A stretch of 64,000 bases of DNA from Eutreptiella sp. 'Long Island Sound 2002' (Eukaryota > Euglenozoa > Euglenophyceae > Eutreptiales > Eutreptiaceae), in the NCBI GenBank assembly GCA_964036045.1, contig OZ038385.1, positions 42,042,884 to 42,106,883 of the forward strand, given 5' to 3'. The notes beneath the pieces were generated by a model. That model had not been told where the DNA came from, did not search any database, and was given only the letters and a program-made list of their open reading frames with translations. Within the stretch, counting starts at the first letter, position 1. Each line of letters begins with the position of its first letter. Shown here piece by piece: positions 24,657-38,447 of this stretch. The position numbers and the translations under genes were made by a program.

Positions 24657-27600
24657 CCAGCCACCAGCCACCAGCCACAAGACACAAGACACCAGCCACC
24701 AGCCACAAGACACAAGACACCAGCCACCAGCCACAAGCCACCAGCCACCAGCCACCAGCCACAAGACACCAGCGACCAGCCACCAGCCACAAGACACCAG
24801 CCACCAGCCACAAGACACAAGACACAAGACACCAGCCACCAGCCACAAGACACCAGCCACCAGCCACAAGACACAAGACACCAGCCACCAGCCACAAGAC
24901 ACAAGACACCAGCCACCAGCCACAAGACACAAGACACCAGCCACCAGCCACAAGACACAAGACACCAGCCACCAGCCACAGGACACAAGACACCAGCCAC
25001 CAGCCACAAGACACCAGCCGCCAGCCACTAGCCACAAGACACCAGCCACCAGCCACAAGACACAAGACACCAGCCACCAGCCACCAGCCACAAGACACAA
25101 GACACCAGCCACCAGCCACAAGACACCAACCACAGGACACCAGCCACCAGCCACCAGCCACAAGACACCAGCCACCAGCCACCAGCCACAAGACACAAGA
25201 CACCAGCCACCAGCAGCAAGACACAAGACACCAGCCACCAGCCACAAGCCACCAGCCACCAGCCACCAGCCACAAGACACCAGCGACCAGCCACCAGCCA
25301 CCAGACACCAGCCACCAGCCACAAGACACCAGACACAAGACACCAGCCACCAGCCACAAGACACCAGCCACCAGCCACAAGACACAAGACACCAGCCACC
25401 AGCCACAAGACACAAGACACCAGCCACCAGCCACAAGACACCAGCCACCAGCCACCAGCCACAAGACACCAGCCAGAAGATACCTGCCACAAGCCACCAG
25501 CCACCAGCCACCAGCCACAAGACACCAGCGACCAGCCACCAGCCACAAGACACCAGCCACCAGCCACAAGACACCAGACACAAGACACCAGCCACCAGCC
25601 ACAAGACACCAGCCACCAGCCACAAGACACAAGACACCAGCCACCAGCCACAAGACACAAGACACCAGCCACCAGCCACAAGACACCAGCCACCAGCCAC
25701 CAGCCACAAGACACCAGCCAGAAGATACCAGCCACAAGACACCAGCCACCAGCCACGAGATACAAGACACCAGCCACCAGCCACAAGACACAAGACACCA
25801 GCCACCAGCCACAAGACACAAGACACCAGCCACCAGCCACCAGCCACAAGACATCAGCCACCAGCCACAAGACACAAGACACCAGCCACCAGCCACAAGA
25901 CACAAGACACCAGCCACCAGACACCAGCCACAAGATACCGGCCACCAGCCACAAGCCACAAGACACCAGCCACCAGCCACAAGACACAAGACACCAGCCA
26001 CCAGCCACAAGACACAAGACACCAGCCACAAGACACAAGACATCAGCCACCAGCCACAAGACACAAGACACCAGCCACAAGACACAAGACACCAGCCACC
26101 AGCCACAAGACACAAGACACCAGCTACAAGACACCAGCCACAAGACTCCAGCCACCAGACACCAGCCACAAGACACCAGTGACCAGCCACCAGCCACAAG
26201 ACACCAGCCACCAGCCACAAGACACAAGACACAAGACACCAGCCACAAGACACAAGACACCAGCCACCAGCCACAAGACACAAGACACCAACCACCAGCC
26301 ACAAGACACAAGACACCAGCCACCAGCCACAAGACACAAGACACCAGCCACCAGCCACAAGACACAAGACACCAGCCACCAGCCACAAGACACCAGCGAC
26401 CAGCCACAAGACACAAGACACCAGCCACCAGCCACCAGCCACAAGCCACAAGACACCAGCCACCAGCCACCAGCCGCAAGACACAAGACACCAGCCACCA
26501 GCCACAAGACACCAGCCACCAGCCACCAGCCACAAGACACCAGCCACCAGCCACGAGCCACAAGACACCAGCCACCAGCCATGAGATACAAGACACCAGC
26601 CACCAGCCACAAGACACAAGACACCAGCCACCAGCCACAAGACACAAGACACCAGCCACCAGCCACCAGCCACAAGACACCAGTCACCAGCCACAAGACA
26701 CAAGACACCAGCCACCAGCCACAAGACACAAGACACCAGCCACCAGACACCAGCCACAAGATACCGGCCACCAGCCACAAGCCACAAGACACCAGCCACG
26801 AGCCACAAGACACAAGACACCAGCCACCAGCCACAAGACACAAGACACCAGCCACCAGCCACAAGACACAAGACATCAGCCACCAGCCACAAGACACAAG
26901 ACACCAGCCACAAGACACAAGACACCAGCCACCAGCCACAAGACACAAGATACCAGCTACAAGACACCAGCCACAAGACTCCAGCCACTAGACACCAGCC
27001 ACAAGACACCAGCGACCAGCCACCAGCCACAAGACACCAGCCACCAGCCACCAGCCACAAGACACAATACAGCAGCCACCAGCCACAAGACACAAGACAC
27101 CAGCCACCAGCCACAAGACACCAGCCACCAGCCACAAGACACAAGACACCAGCCACCAGCCACAAGACTCAAGACACCGGCCACCAGCCACAAGACACAA
27201 GACACCAGCCACCAGCCACAAGACACCAGCGACCAGCCACCAGCCACAAGACACCAGCCACCAGCCACCAGCCACAAGCCACAAGACACCAGCCACCAGC
27301 CACCAGCCACAAGACACAAGACACCAGCCACCAGCCACAAGACACCAGCCACCAGCCACAAGACACAAGACACCAGCCACCAGCCACAAGACACAAGACA
27401 CCAGCCACCAGTGACCAGCCACAAGACACCAGCCACCAGCCACCAGCCACAAGACACAATACAGCAGCCACCAGCCACAAGACACAAGACACCAGCCACC
27501 AGCCACAAGACACACGCCACAAGACACCAGCCACAAGACACCAGCCACCAGCCACAAGACACAAGACACAAGACACCAGCGACCAGCCACCAGCCACCAG

Positions 27601-30600
27601 CCACAAGACACCAGCCACCAGCCACCAGCCACAAGACACCAGCCACCAGCCACAAGACACAAGACACCAGCCACCAGCCACAAGACACAAGAAACCAGCC
27701 ACCAGCCACAAGACACAAGACACCAGCCACCAGCCACAAGACACAAGACACCAGCCACCAGCCACAGGACACAAGACACCAGCCACCAGCCACAAGACAC
27801 TAGCCGCCAGCCACTAGCCACAAGACACCAGCCACCAGCCACAAGACACAAGACACCAGCCACCAGCCACCAGCCACAAGACACAAGACACCAGCCACCA
27901 GCCACAAGACACCAACCACAGGACACCAGCCACCAGCCACCAGCCACAAGACAGCAGCCACCAGCCACCAGCCACAAGACACCAGCCACCAGCCACCAGC
28001 CACAAGACACAAGACACCAGCCACCAGCAGCAAGACACAAGACACCAGCCACCAGCCACAAGCCACCAGCCACCAGCCACCAGCCACAAGACACCAGCGA
28101 CCAGCCACCAGCCACAAGACACCAGCCACCAGCCACAAGACACTAGACACAAGACACCAGCCACCAGCCACAAGACACCAGCCACCAGCCACAAGACACA
28201 AGACACCAGCCACCAGCCACAAGACACAAGACACCAGCCACCAGCCACAAGACACCAGCCACCAGCCACCAGCCACAAGACACCAGCCAGAAGATACCTG
28301 CCACAAGCCACCAGCCACCAGCCACCAGCCACAAGACACCAGCGACCAGCCACCAGCCACAAGACACCAGCCACCAGCCACAAGACACCAGACACAAGAC
28401 ACCAGCCACCAGCCACAAGACACCAGCCACCAGCCACAAGACACAAGACACCAGCCACCAGCCACAAGACACAAGACACCAGCCACCAGCCACAAGACAC
28501 CAGCCACCAGCCACCAGCCACAAGACACCAGCCAGAAGATACCAGCCACAAGACACCAGCCACCAGCCACGAGATACAAGACACCAGCCACCAGCCACAA
28601 GACACAAGACACCAGCCACCAGCCACAAGACACAAGACACCAGCCACCAGCCACCAGCCACAAGACACCAGCCACCAGCCACAAGACACAAGACACCAGC
28701 CACCAGCCACAAGACACAAGACACCAGCCACCAGACACCAGCCACAAGATACCGGCCACCAGCCACAAGCCACAAGACACCAGCCACCAGCCACAAGACA
28801 CAAGACACCAGCCACCAGCCACAAGACACAAGACACCAGCCACAAGACACAAGACATCAGCCACCAGCCACAAGACACAAGACACCAGCCACCAGCCACA
28901 AGACACAAGACACCAGCCACCAGACGCCAGCCACAAGATACCGGCCACCAGCCACAAGCCACAAGACACCAGCCACCAGCCACAAGACACAAGACACCAG
29001 CCACCAGCCACAAGACACAAGACACCAGCCACAAGACACAAGACATCAGCCACCAGCCACAAGACACAAGACACCAGCTACAAGACACCAGCCACAAGAC
29101 TCCAGCCACCAGCCACCAGCCACAAGACACAAGACACCAGCCACCAGCCACAAGACACCAGCGACCCGCCACCAGCCACAAGACACCAGCCACCAGCCAC
29201 CAGCCACAAGCCACAAGACACCAGCCACCAGCCACCAGCCGCAAGACACAAGACACCAGCCACCAGCCACAAGACACCAGCCACCAGCCACCAGCCACAA
29301 GACACCAGCCACCAGCCACGAGCCACAAGACACCAGCCACCAGCCATGAGATACAAGACACCAGCCACCAGCCACAAGACACAAGACACCAGCCACCAGC
29401 CACAAGACACAAGACACCAGCCACCAGCCACCAGCCACAAGACACCAGTCACCAGCCACAAGACACAAGACACCAGCCACCAGCCACAAGACACAAGACA
29501 CCAGCCACCAGACACCAGCCACAAGATACCGGCCACCAGCCACAAGCCACAAGACACCAGCCACGAGCCACAAGACACAAGACACCAGCCACCGGCCACA
29601 AGACACAAGACACCAGCCACCAGCCACAAGACACAAGACATCAGCCACCAGCCACAAGACACAAGACACCAGCCACAAGACACAAGACACCAGCCACCAG
29701 CCACAAGACACAAGATACCAGCTACAAGACACCAGCCCACAGACTCCAGCCACTAGACACCAGCCACAAGACACCAGCGACCAGCCACCAGCCACAAGAC
29801 ACCAGCCACCAGCCACCAGCCACAAGACACAATACAGCAGCCACCAGCCACAAGACACAAGACACCAGCCACCAGCCACAAGACACCAGCCACCAGCCAC
29901 AAGACACAAGACACCAGCCACCAGCCACAAGACTCAAGACACCGGCCACCAGCCACAAGACACAAGACACCAGCCACCAGCCACAAGACACCAGCGACCA
30001 GCCACCAGCCACAAGACACCAGCCACCAGCCACCAGCCACAAGCCACAAGACACCAGCCACCAGCCACCAGCCACAAGACACAAGACACCAGCCACCAGC
30101 CACAAGACACCAGCCACCAGCCACAAGACACAAGACACCAGCCACCAGCCACAAGACACAAGACACCAGCCACCAGTGACCAGCCACAAGACACCAGCCA
30201 CCAGCCACCAGCCACAAGACACAATACAGCAGCCACCAGCCACAAGACACAAGACACCAGCCACCAGCCACAAGACACACGCCACAAGACACCAGCCACA
30301 AGACACCAGCCACCAGCCACAAGACACAAGACACAAGACACCAGCGACCAGCCACCAGCCACCAGCCACAAGCCACAAGACACCAGCCACCAGCCACCAG
30401 CCGCAAGACACAAGACACCAGCCACCAGCCACAAGACACCAGCCACCAGCCACCAGCCACAAGACACCAGCCACCAGCCACAAGACACAAGACACCAGCC
30501 ACCAGCCACAAGACACAAGACACCAGCCACCAGACACCAGCCACAAGATACCGGCCACCAGCCACAAGCCACAAGACACCAGCCACCAGCCACAAGACAC

Positions 30601-33600
30601 AAGACACCAGCCACCAGCCACAAGACACAAGACACCAGCCACCAGCCACAAGACACAAGACACCAGCCACCAGCCACAAGACACAAGACACCAGCCACCA
30701 GCCACAAGACACAAGACACCAGCCACAAGACACAAGACATCAGCCACCAGCCACAAGACACAAGACACCAGCTACAAGACACCAGCCACAAGACTCCAGC
30801 CACCAGACACCAGCCACAAGACACCAGTGACCAGCCACCAGCCACAAGACACCAGCCACCAGCCACAAGACACAAGACACAAGACACCAGCCACAAGACA
30901 CAAGACACCAGCCACCAGCCACAAGACACAAGACACCAGCCACCAGCCACAAGACACAAGACACCAGCCACCAGCCACAAGACACAAGACACCAGCCACC
31001 AGCCACAAGACACAAGACACCAGCCACCAGCCACAAGACACCAGCGACCAGCCACCAGCCACAAGACACCAGCCACCAGCCACCAGCCACAAGCCACAAC
31101 ACACCAGCCACCAGCCACCAGCCGCAAGACACAAGACACCAGCCACCAGCCACAAGACACCAGCCACCAGCCACCAGCCACAAGACACCAGCCACCAGCC
31201 ACGAGCCACAAGACACCAGCCACCAGCCATGAGATACAAGACACCAGCCACCAGCCACAAGACACAAGACACCAGCCACCAGCCACAAGACACAAGACAC
31301 CAGCCACCAGCCACCAGCCACAAGACACCAGTCACCAGCCACAAGACACAAGACACCAGCCACCAGCCACAAGACACAAGACACCAGCCACCAGACACCA
31401 GCCACAAGATACCGGCCACCAGCCACAAGCCACAAGACACCAGCCACGAGCCACAAGACACAAGACACCAGCCACCAGCCACAAGACACAAGACACCAGC
31501 CACCAGCCACAAGACACAAGACATCAGCCACCAGCCACAAGACACAAGACACCAGCCACAAGACACAAGACACCAGCCACCAGCCACAAGACACAAGATA
31601 CCAGCTACAAGACACCAGCCCACAGACTCCAGCCACTAGACACCAGCCACAAGACACCAGCGACCAGCCACCAGCCACAAGACACCAGCCACCAGCCACC
31701 AGCCACAAGACACAATACAGCAGCCACCAGCCACAAGACACAAGACACCAGCCACCAGCCACAAGACACCAGCCACCAGCCACAAGACACAAGACACCAG
31801 CCACCAGCCACAAGACTCAAGACACCGGCCACCAGCCACAAGACACAAGACACCAGCCACCAGCCACAAGACACCAGCGACCAGCCACCAGCCACAGGAC
31901 ACCAGCCACCAGCCACCAGCCACAAGCCACAAGACACCAGCCACCAGCCACCAGCCACAAGACACAAGACACCAGCCACCAGCCACAAGACACCAGCCAC
32001 CAGCCACAAGACACAAGACACCAGCCACCAGCCACAAGACACAAGACACCAGCCACCAGTGACCAGCCACAAGACACCAGCCACCAGCCACCAGCCACAA
32101 GACACAATACAGCAGCCACCAGCCACAAGACACAAGACACCAGCCACCAGCCACAAGACACACGCCACAAGACACCAGCCACAAGACTCCAGCCACCAGA
32201 CACCAGCCACAAGACACCAGCCACCAACCACAAGCCACAAGACACCAGCCACCAGCCACCAGCCACCAGCCGCAAGACACAAGACACCAGCCACCAGCCA
32301 CAAGACACCAGCCACCAGCCACCAGCCACAAGACACCAGCCACCAGCCACAAGACACAAGACACCAGCCACCAGCCACAAGACACAAGACACCAGCCACC
32401 AGACACCAGCCACAAGATACCGGCCACCAGCCACAAGCCACAAGACACCAGCCACCAGCCACAAGACACAAGACACCAGCCACCAGCCACAAGACACAAG
32501 ACACCAGCCACCAGCCACAAGACACAAGACATGAGCCACCAGCCACAAGACACCAGCCACCAGCCACCAGCCACAAGACACCAGCCACCAGCCACCAGCC
32601 ACAAGACACAATACAGCAGCCACCAGCCACAAGACACAAGACACCAGCCACCAGCCACAAGACACCAGCCACCAGCCACAAGACACAAGACACCAGCCAC
32701 CAGCCACAAGACACAAGACACCAGCCACCAGCCACAAGACACAAGACACCAGCCACCAGCCACAAGACACAAGACACAAGCCACCAGCCACAAGCCACAA
32801 GACACCAGCCACCAGCCACCAGCCACAAGACTCCAGCCACCAGACACCAGCCACAAGACACCAGCGACCAGCCACCAGCCACAAGACACCAGCCACCAGC
32901 CACCAGCCACAAGACACAATACAGCAGCCACCAGCCACAAGACACAAGACACCAGCCACCAGCCACAAGACACCAGCCACCAGCCACAAGACACAAGACA
33001 CCAGCCACCAGCCACAAGACACAAGACACCAGCCACCAGCCACAAGACACAAGACACCAGCCACCAGCCACAAGACACAAGACACAAGCCACCAGCCACA
33101 AGCCACAAGACACCAGCCACCAGCCACCAGCCACAAGACACAAGACACCAGCCACCAGCCACAAGACACCAGCCACCAGCCACCAGCCACAAGACACCAG
33201 CCACCAGCCACCAGCCACAAGACACAATACAGCAGCCACCAGCCACCAGCCACCAGCCACATGACACCAGCCACCAGCCACAAGACACAAGACACCAGCC
33301 ACCAGCCACAAGACACAAGACACCAGCCACCAGACACCAGCCACAAGATACCGGCCACCAGCCACAAGCCACAAGACATCAGCCACCAGCCACAAGACAC
33401 AAGACACCAGCCACCAGCCACAAGACACAAGACACAAGACATCAGCCACCAGCCACAAGACACAAGACACCAGCCACAAGACACAAGACACCAGCCACCA
33501 GCCACAAGACACAAGACACCAGCTACAAGACACCAGCCACAAGACTCCAGCCACCAGACACCAGCCACAAGACACCAGCGACCAGCCACCAGCCACAAGA

Positions 33601-35724
33601 CACCAGCCACCAGCCACCAGCCACAAGACACAATACAGCAGCCACCAGCCACAAGAAACAAGACACCAGCCACCAGCCACAAGACACCAGCCACCAGCCA
33701 CAAGACACAAGACACCAGCCACCAGCCACAAGACACAAGACACCAGCCACCAGCCACAAGACACAAGACACCAGCCACCAGCCACAAGACACCAGCGACC
33801 AGCCACCAGCCACAAGACACCAGCCACCAGCCACCAGCCACAAGCCACAAGACACCAGCCACCAGCCACCAGCCACAAGACACAAGACACCAGCCACCAG
33901 CCACAAGACACCAGCCACCAGCCACAAGACACAAGACACCAGCCACCAGCCACAAGACACAAGACACCAGCCACCAGCCACCAGCCACAAGACACCAGCC
34001 ACCAGCCACCAGCCACAAGACACAATACAGCAGCCACCAGCCACAAGACACAAGACACCAGCCACCAGCCACAAGACACCAGCCACAAGACACTAGCCAC
34101 AAGACACCAGCCACCAGCCACAAGACACAAGACACCAGCCACCAGCCACAAGACACAAGACACCAGCCACGAGACACCAGCCACAAGACACCACCCACCA
34201 GCCACAAGACACCCGCCACCAGCCACAAGACACAAGACACCAGCCAGAAGATACCAGCCACAAGACACCAGCCACAAGACACCAGCCACCAGCCATAAGA
34301 CACCAGCCACAAGACATGAGCCACAAGACACAAGACACCAGCCACCAGACACCAGCCACAAGACACCACCCACCAGCCACAAGACACCCGCCACCAGCCA
34401 CAAGACACCAGCCACAAGACACCAGCCACCAGCCACAAGACACAAGACACCAGCCACCAGCCACAAGACACAAGACACCAGCCACCAGACACCAGCCACA
34501 AGACACCACCCACCAGCCACAAGACACCCGCCACCAGCCACAAGACACAAGACACCAGCCAGAAGATACCAGCCACCAGCCACCAGCCACAAGACACCAG
34601 CCACCAACCACCAGCCACAAGACGCCAGCCACCAGCCACCAGCCCCAAGACACAACACACCAGCCACCAGCCACAAGACACCAGCCACCAGCCACCAGCC
34701 ACAAGACACCAGCCACCAGCCACCAGCCACCAGCCACAAGACACCAGCCACCAGCCACCAGCCACAAGACACAATACAGCAGCCACCAGCCACAAGACAC
34801 AAGACACCAGCCACCAGCCACAAGACACCAGCCACAAGACACTAGCCACAAGACACCAGCCACCAGCCACAAGACACAAGACACCAGCCACCAGCCACAA
34901 GACACAAGACACCAGCCACGAGACACCAGCCACAAGACACCACCCACCAGCCACAAGACACCCGCCACCAGCCACAAGACACAAGACACCAGCCAGAAGA
35001 TACCAGCCACAAGACACCAGCCACAAGACACCAGCCACCAGCCATAAGACACCAGCCACAAGACATGAGCCACAAGACACAAGACACCAGCCACCAGACA
35101 CCAGCCACAAGACACCACCCACCAGCCACAAGACACCCGCCACCAGCCACAAGACACCAGCCACAAGACACCAGCCACCAGCCACAAGACACAAGACACC
35201 AGCCACCAGCCACAAGACACAAGACACCAGCCACCAGACACCAGCCACAAGACACCACCCACCAGCCACAAGACACCCGCCACCAGCCACAAGACACAAG
35301 ACACCAGCCAGAAGATACCAGCCACCAGCCACCAGCCACAAGACACCAGCCACCAACCACCAGCCACAAGACGCCAGCCACCAGCCACCAGCCCCAAGAC
35401 ACAACACACCAGCCACCAGCCACAAGACACCAGCCACCAGCCACCAGCCACAAGACACCAGCCACCAGCCACCAGCCACCAGCCACAAGACGCCAGCCAC
35501 CAGCCACCAGCCACCAGCCACCAGCCACCAGCCACCAGCCACCAGCCACAAGACACCAGCCACCAGCCACAAGACACAAGACACCAGCCACAAGACACCA
35601 GCCACCAGCCATCAGCCACCAGCCACAAGACACCAGCCACAAGACACCAGCCACCAGCCACAAGACACCGGCCACCCACCAGCCACCAGCCACAAGACAC
35701 CAGACACCAGCCACCAGCCACCAG
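24657..35724 (+). repeat. heptamer satellite array 4 (about 11.1 kb)
   Basis: Same two-unit satellite as array 1, more regular here, with long runs of the 28-bp pattern. Marker variants show nested long-period duplications: GAAGATACCTG at 25476 and 28290 and GAAGATACCAG at 25721 and 28535 (both offset 2,814), CCATGAGATAC around 26581, 29346 and 31229 (2,765 and 1,883), and a 749-bp duplication between 34316 and 35065. All ORFs on both strands are compositional artefacts. It ends sharply at CCAG followed by unique TCATTGGG. Confidence 0.97.
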
Positions 35725-37624
35725 TCATTGGGAGATCCCAATGCACTGATTCCATGTATCGGGAAACAATGGGGGACCGTCCAGGGGGACCGTCCAGGCG
35801 CTGAATCCCGTATGCTCACCCAGGCCTCCGCCAAATTCTGTTCCTTGGCTGAACCTGGCTTCGGGCCCTGGCACTTACGAACGAGTGTGTTGCTATCCCA
35901 ATCTGCAGACCATTCCCCGATTCCTGTGGAGCTCATGACTGTCCATTGCCCTTTGTTTTCACTGCCAAAATATTTCCTTAATTACAGTTTCTTTTCCGGT
36001 CTTTTTCAGTGATGATTGAAGGTGGGTTTTCTCTGCATCTAGACCGCATGCACTCGCCACCTCTCGGGCCGATGGCGAGAGTGGCACCTAGTCTGGATTT
36101 GCTTCGCTGTGCCACTGTTGCTTGCTGTTGTTTTGGATGGACGACTGTGTGTGTGACAGAACTATGATTCTTGCGAGTCCTGTCCTGACTCACAGGATGA
36201 GTTCCATGGTCCAGTTGTTGTGTGCGTGTGCTTGCATCCCTCATGGTTGCCTCCTTGCCCAGTCCGTTTGAAAAGTTTACATGACAATGGAAGGTGCCGA
36301 CCCATCCACCCAGTGGAGGGGTAGGGAGGTCCACACCCTCTTTATACCAGAGTGGACACTCACACGCCCGTTCTGGCGCCATACCCTGAACTGGACCAAT
36401 GGTGAGAGTGGCAACTGGCTTGGATTTGCTTTGCTGTGCCACTGTCGCTTGCTATTGTTTCGGGAAGGACGACTGTGGGTGTGACAGAACCAAGGCCCAT
36501 GCCAAACAACACACCACCACGCCACCTTGGTTTGGCTCCAACAACAAAGTTGTTATCATGCCAACATGGGGCATGGAGAAATGGCCATCCGAGATTGTCG
36601 GCGTGGACACAGCTCCAGCCGTGTATGGGGGCTCGACCACATACACTCTGGACTCCGATGAATCTGTGTGGGGTGTGGGACCTGCCAGACTGGATCCCAA
36701 TGGAGACAATGAAATGGAAACTGCTTACACATCTTGTTGCAATGGGTTGGGGCAAAACGATTTCTGTGGGGAGGTATTTTTTTATCATGGTAGATGGATG
36801 GTCCACAGGCGAGAAAAAAGCACAAAAATATTGCAAAAATAAGTGCACGTGCACTAGAAGGTGACCAAGAAAGGGGAAAGGGGGGTGGAACTAGGAAGTG
36901 GCCAAGGAATGATGAAGGGAGGAGGAACAGGGAAAACAACACACCTGTGCAGTGTAAGTAGAACAGCCGGTGTGCCCTAAGTAATGTGTTGCATAGGTCA
37001 GCGACACAAGGACAGGAAACCGAAGGCAAAGAACCCTGTGCTCTATGAGTCGGTCCAAGGTTCAGGGACATGTGATGAGCCACGTGTGGGCTTGGTAGCT
37101 TGGGCAGCTCTCAGTTGGATTCCAGTTGAGAGTGGCAGAGCTCTGTACACTACTGTTGTGTGCTTTGTACTTTGTGCCCACTTCTAGTGCACACCCAGAA
37201 CCCCCTTTGCCTGAGTGCTGACCACCGCCCTTTATTGTTTGCTGAATGGGTGTTACCGGCTTGCCCCTTTTTGAGAACAAAAAGTGTGTCATATCCGGCC
37301 TCGTGGATTATTTTACTCCATCTCTGTGGCCTAAAACCTTTCACTCTAAATGTCACCCCTCCCGACATACTGATTAGGGGTGTGCGGAGGTGGTTCCTAT
37401 TTACAGGGATTTTTTTCTGCGCGTACACACCTTTTTTCTTTTAGCTGATGCCGGATGATCCACACGCAAAAAATACGGAGCACCTTGGGGGGGCAACCCC
37501 CCGTCTTGTAGAGTACCTCCCAAACGTAGCAAATCGAAACCAAGTGGACATGTATTCACTTTCTAGGTGTCTATTGTTTTTCTTGATACAGCTGAGGTCA
37601 GTGTTGCGCTTAGGCACGGCCTCA
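35725..37624. other. unique region upstream of the large gene
   Basis: Begins with the near-palindrome CATTGGGA-GA-TCCCAATG and a doubled GGGGGACCGTCCAGG near 35771. No convincing coding sequence. A 147-codon frame at 36399-36842 has no recognised domain. A pyrimidine-rich stretch ending TTCTTTTAG at 37444 could be a 3' splice site for an upstream non-coding exon of the large gene. The promoter should lie here or further left, but no clear TATA or initiator stands out. Confidence 0.4.
36060..36505 (+). repeat. pair of diverged about 110-bp direct repeats
   Basis: Positions about 36060-36170 and 36393-36505 share GATGGCGAGAGTGGCA / AATGGTGAGAGTGGCA, then GGATTTGCTT, GCTGTGCCACTG, TTGCT and GACGACTGTG..GTGTGACAGAAC in the same order. 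Divergence is modest and indels are few. Confidence 0.7.
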
Positions 37625-38447
37625 ATGTCCGAGAAGCATTACTGTTTTTGGCGATGGACTCTGCTGCTGGGCTTTGTGTTAAATGGCTTGTGCACTTCCA
37701 CAGGAACACAGACACCATCGGTGACAGCAACAGCCGTGCCAACAGAATCACCATCATCAACACCAACAATGTCACACTCAGTGACAGCAACGACTTTGCC
37801 AACAGGCACAGAAACACCATCTGTGACGCCAACAACAGTGCCAACAAAATCATCAACACCCACAGCCACTCCAATGCCAACAACTACAGCTACAACTACA
37901 CCTACAACTACAGGGTCAGGGTCGCCATCATCAACACCAACAACGTCACCAACAGCCTCAACCTCAGCCACTCCAATGCCAACAACTACACCAACACCCA
38001 CGCCGTCGTCCACGCCTACCCACACACCAACACCATCGCCCTCATTCATACCCACTCCCACACCTACCCTGACACCTACATACACACTCACACCAACATC
38101 CTCACCAAAGCCTACATTCACACACACCCCCACCCCCACTGCAACGGCCACTCGCTCCCAGACCCCCGGCCTCACGCTCACCCACTCCGTGACTCTCACC
38201 GCCACGCCCACCCCCACATCCACGGCCTCTCCCACAGGATCACCCACCAACACAGTGACAGCGACTCGTACGGGTACGCCCTCAGCCACAGCCACCTTTT
38301 CACCAACCATCACAGGCACAACTAGCCCCACGTCCACAATGACACTCTCACGCACCGCCACCTCTTCGCCCGGCCTCACGACAACTTCGACCCACACGCC
38401 GAGTCCGTCTCACACGCCTACAGGGACCGTTTCAAGCGTTCCAGCAG
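37625..38447 (+). CDS. exon 1: signal peptide and Thr/Pro-rich mucin-like region
   Basis: The start at ATG 37625 is chosen because [11 protein letters not shown] followed by [12 protein letters not shown] looks like a signal peptide. The remaining 250 residues are almost only T, P, S, A and V, as in O-glycosylated stalks. The frame is open upstream to an ATG at 37448 (and one reading [14 protein letters not shown]), so an earlier start is possible. TTCCACAG at 37702 could also be a 3' splice site. The donor is GCAG/GTGCAC, leaving one base (phase 1). Beyond it the frame stays open to 38830 but turns Gly/Ala/Arg-rich, unlike the exon. Confidence 0.65.

Larger units (their letters stand above)
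22010..25140 (+). repeat. about 1.7-kb tandem segmental duplication
   Basis: Block 22010-23710 (end of array 2, insert copy 1, most of array 3) is repeated at about 23711-25140 (end of array 3, insert copy 2, start of array 4). Markers align at 22054/23753 (offset 1,699), 22450/24194 (1,744) and about 23391/25129 (1,738). The offset changes because of small indels in the heptamers. Confidence 0.75.

Noticed and set aside
4832-35724. CRISPR array or telomere repeat
   Set aside because: There are no spacers of constant length between repeats, and the unit is not TTTAGGG-like. It is a plain tandem satellite.
36399-36842. 147-codon ORF upstream of the large gene
   Set aside because: No recognised domain, overlaps a direct repeat and other ORFs, and no splice context supports it.
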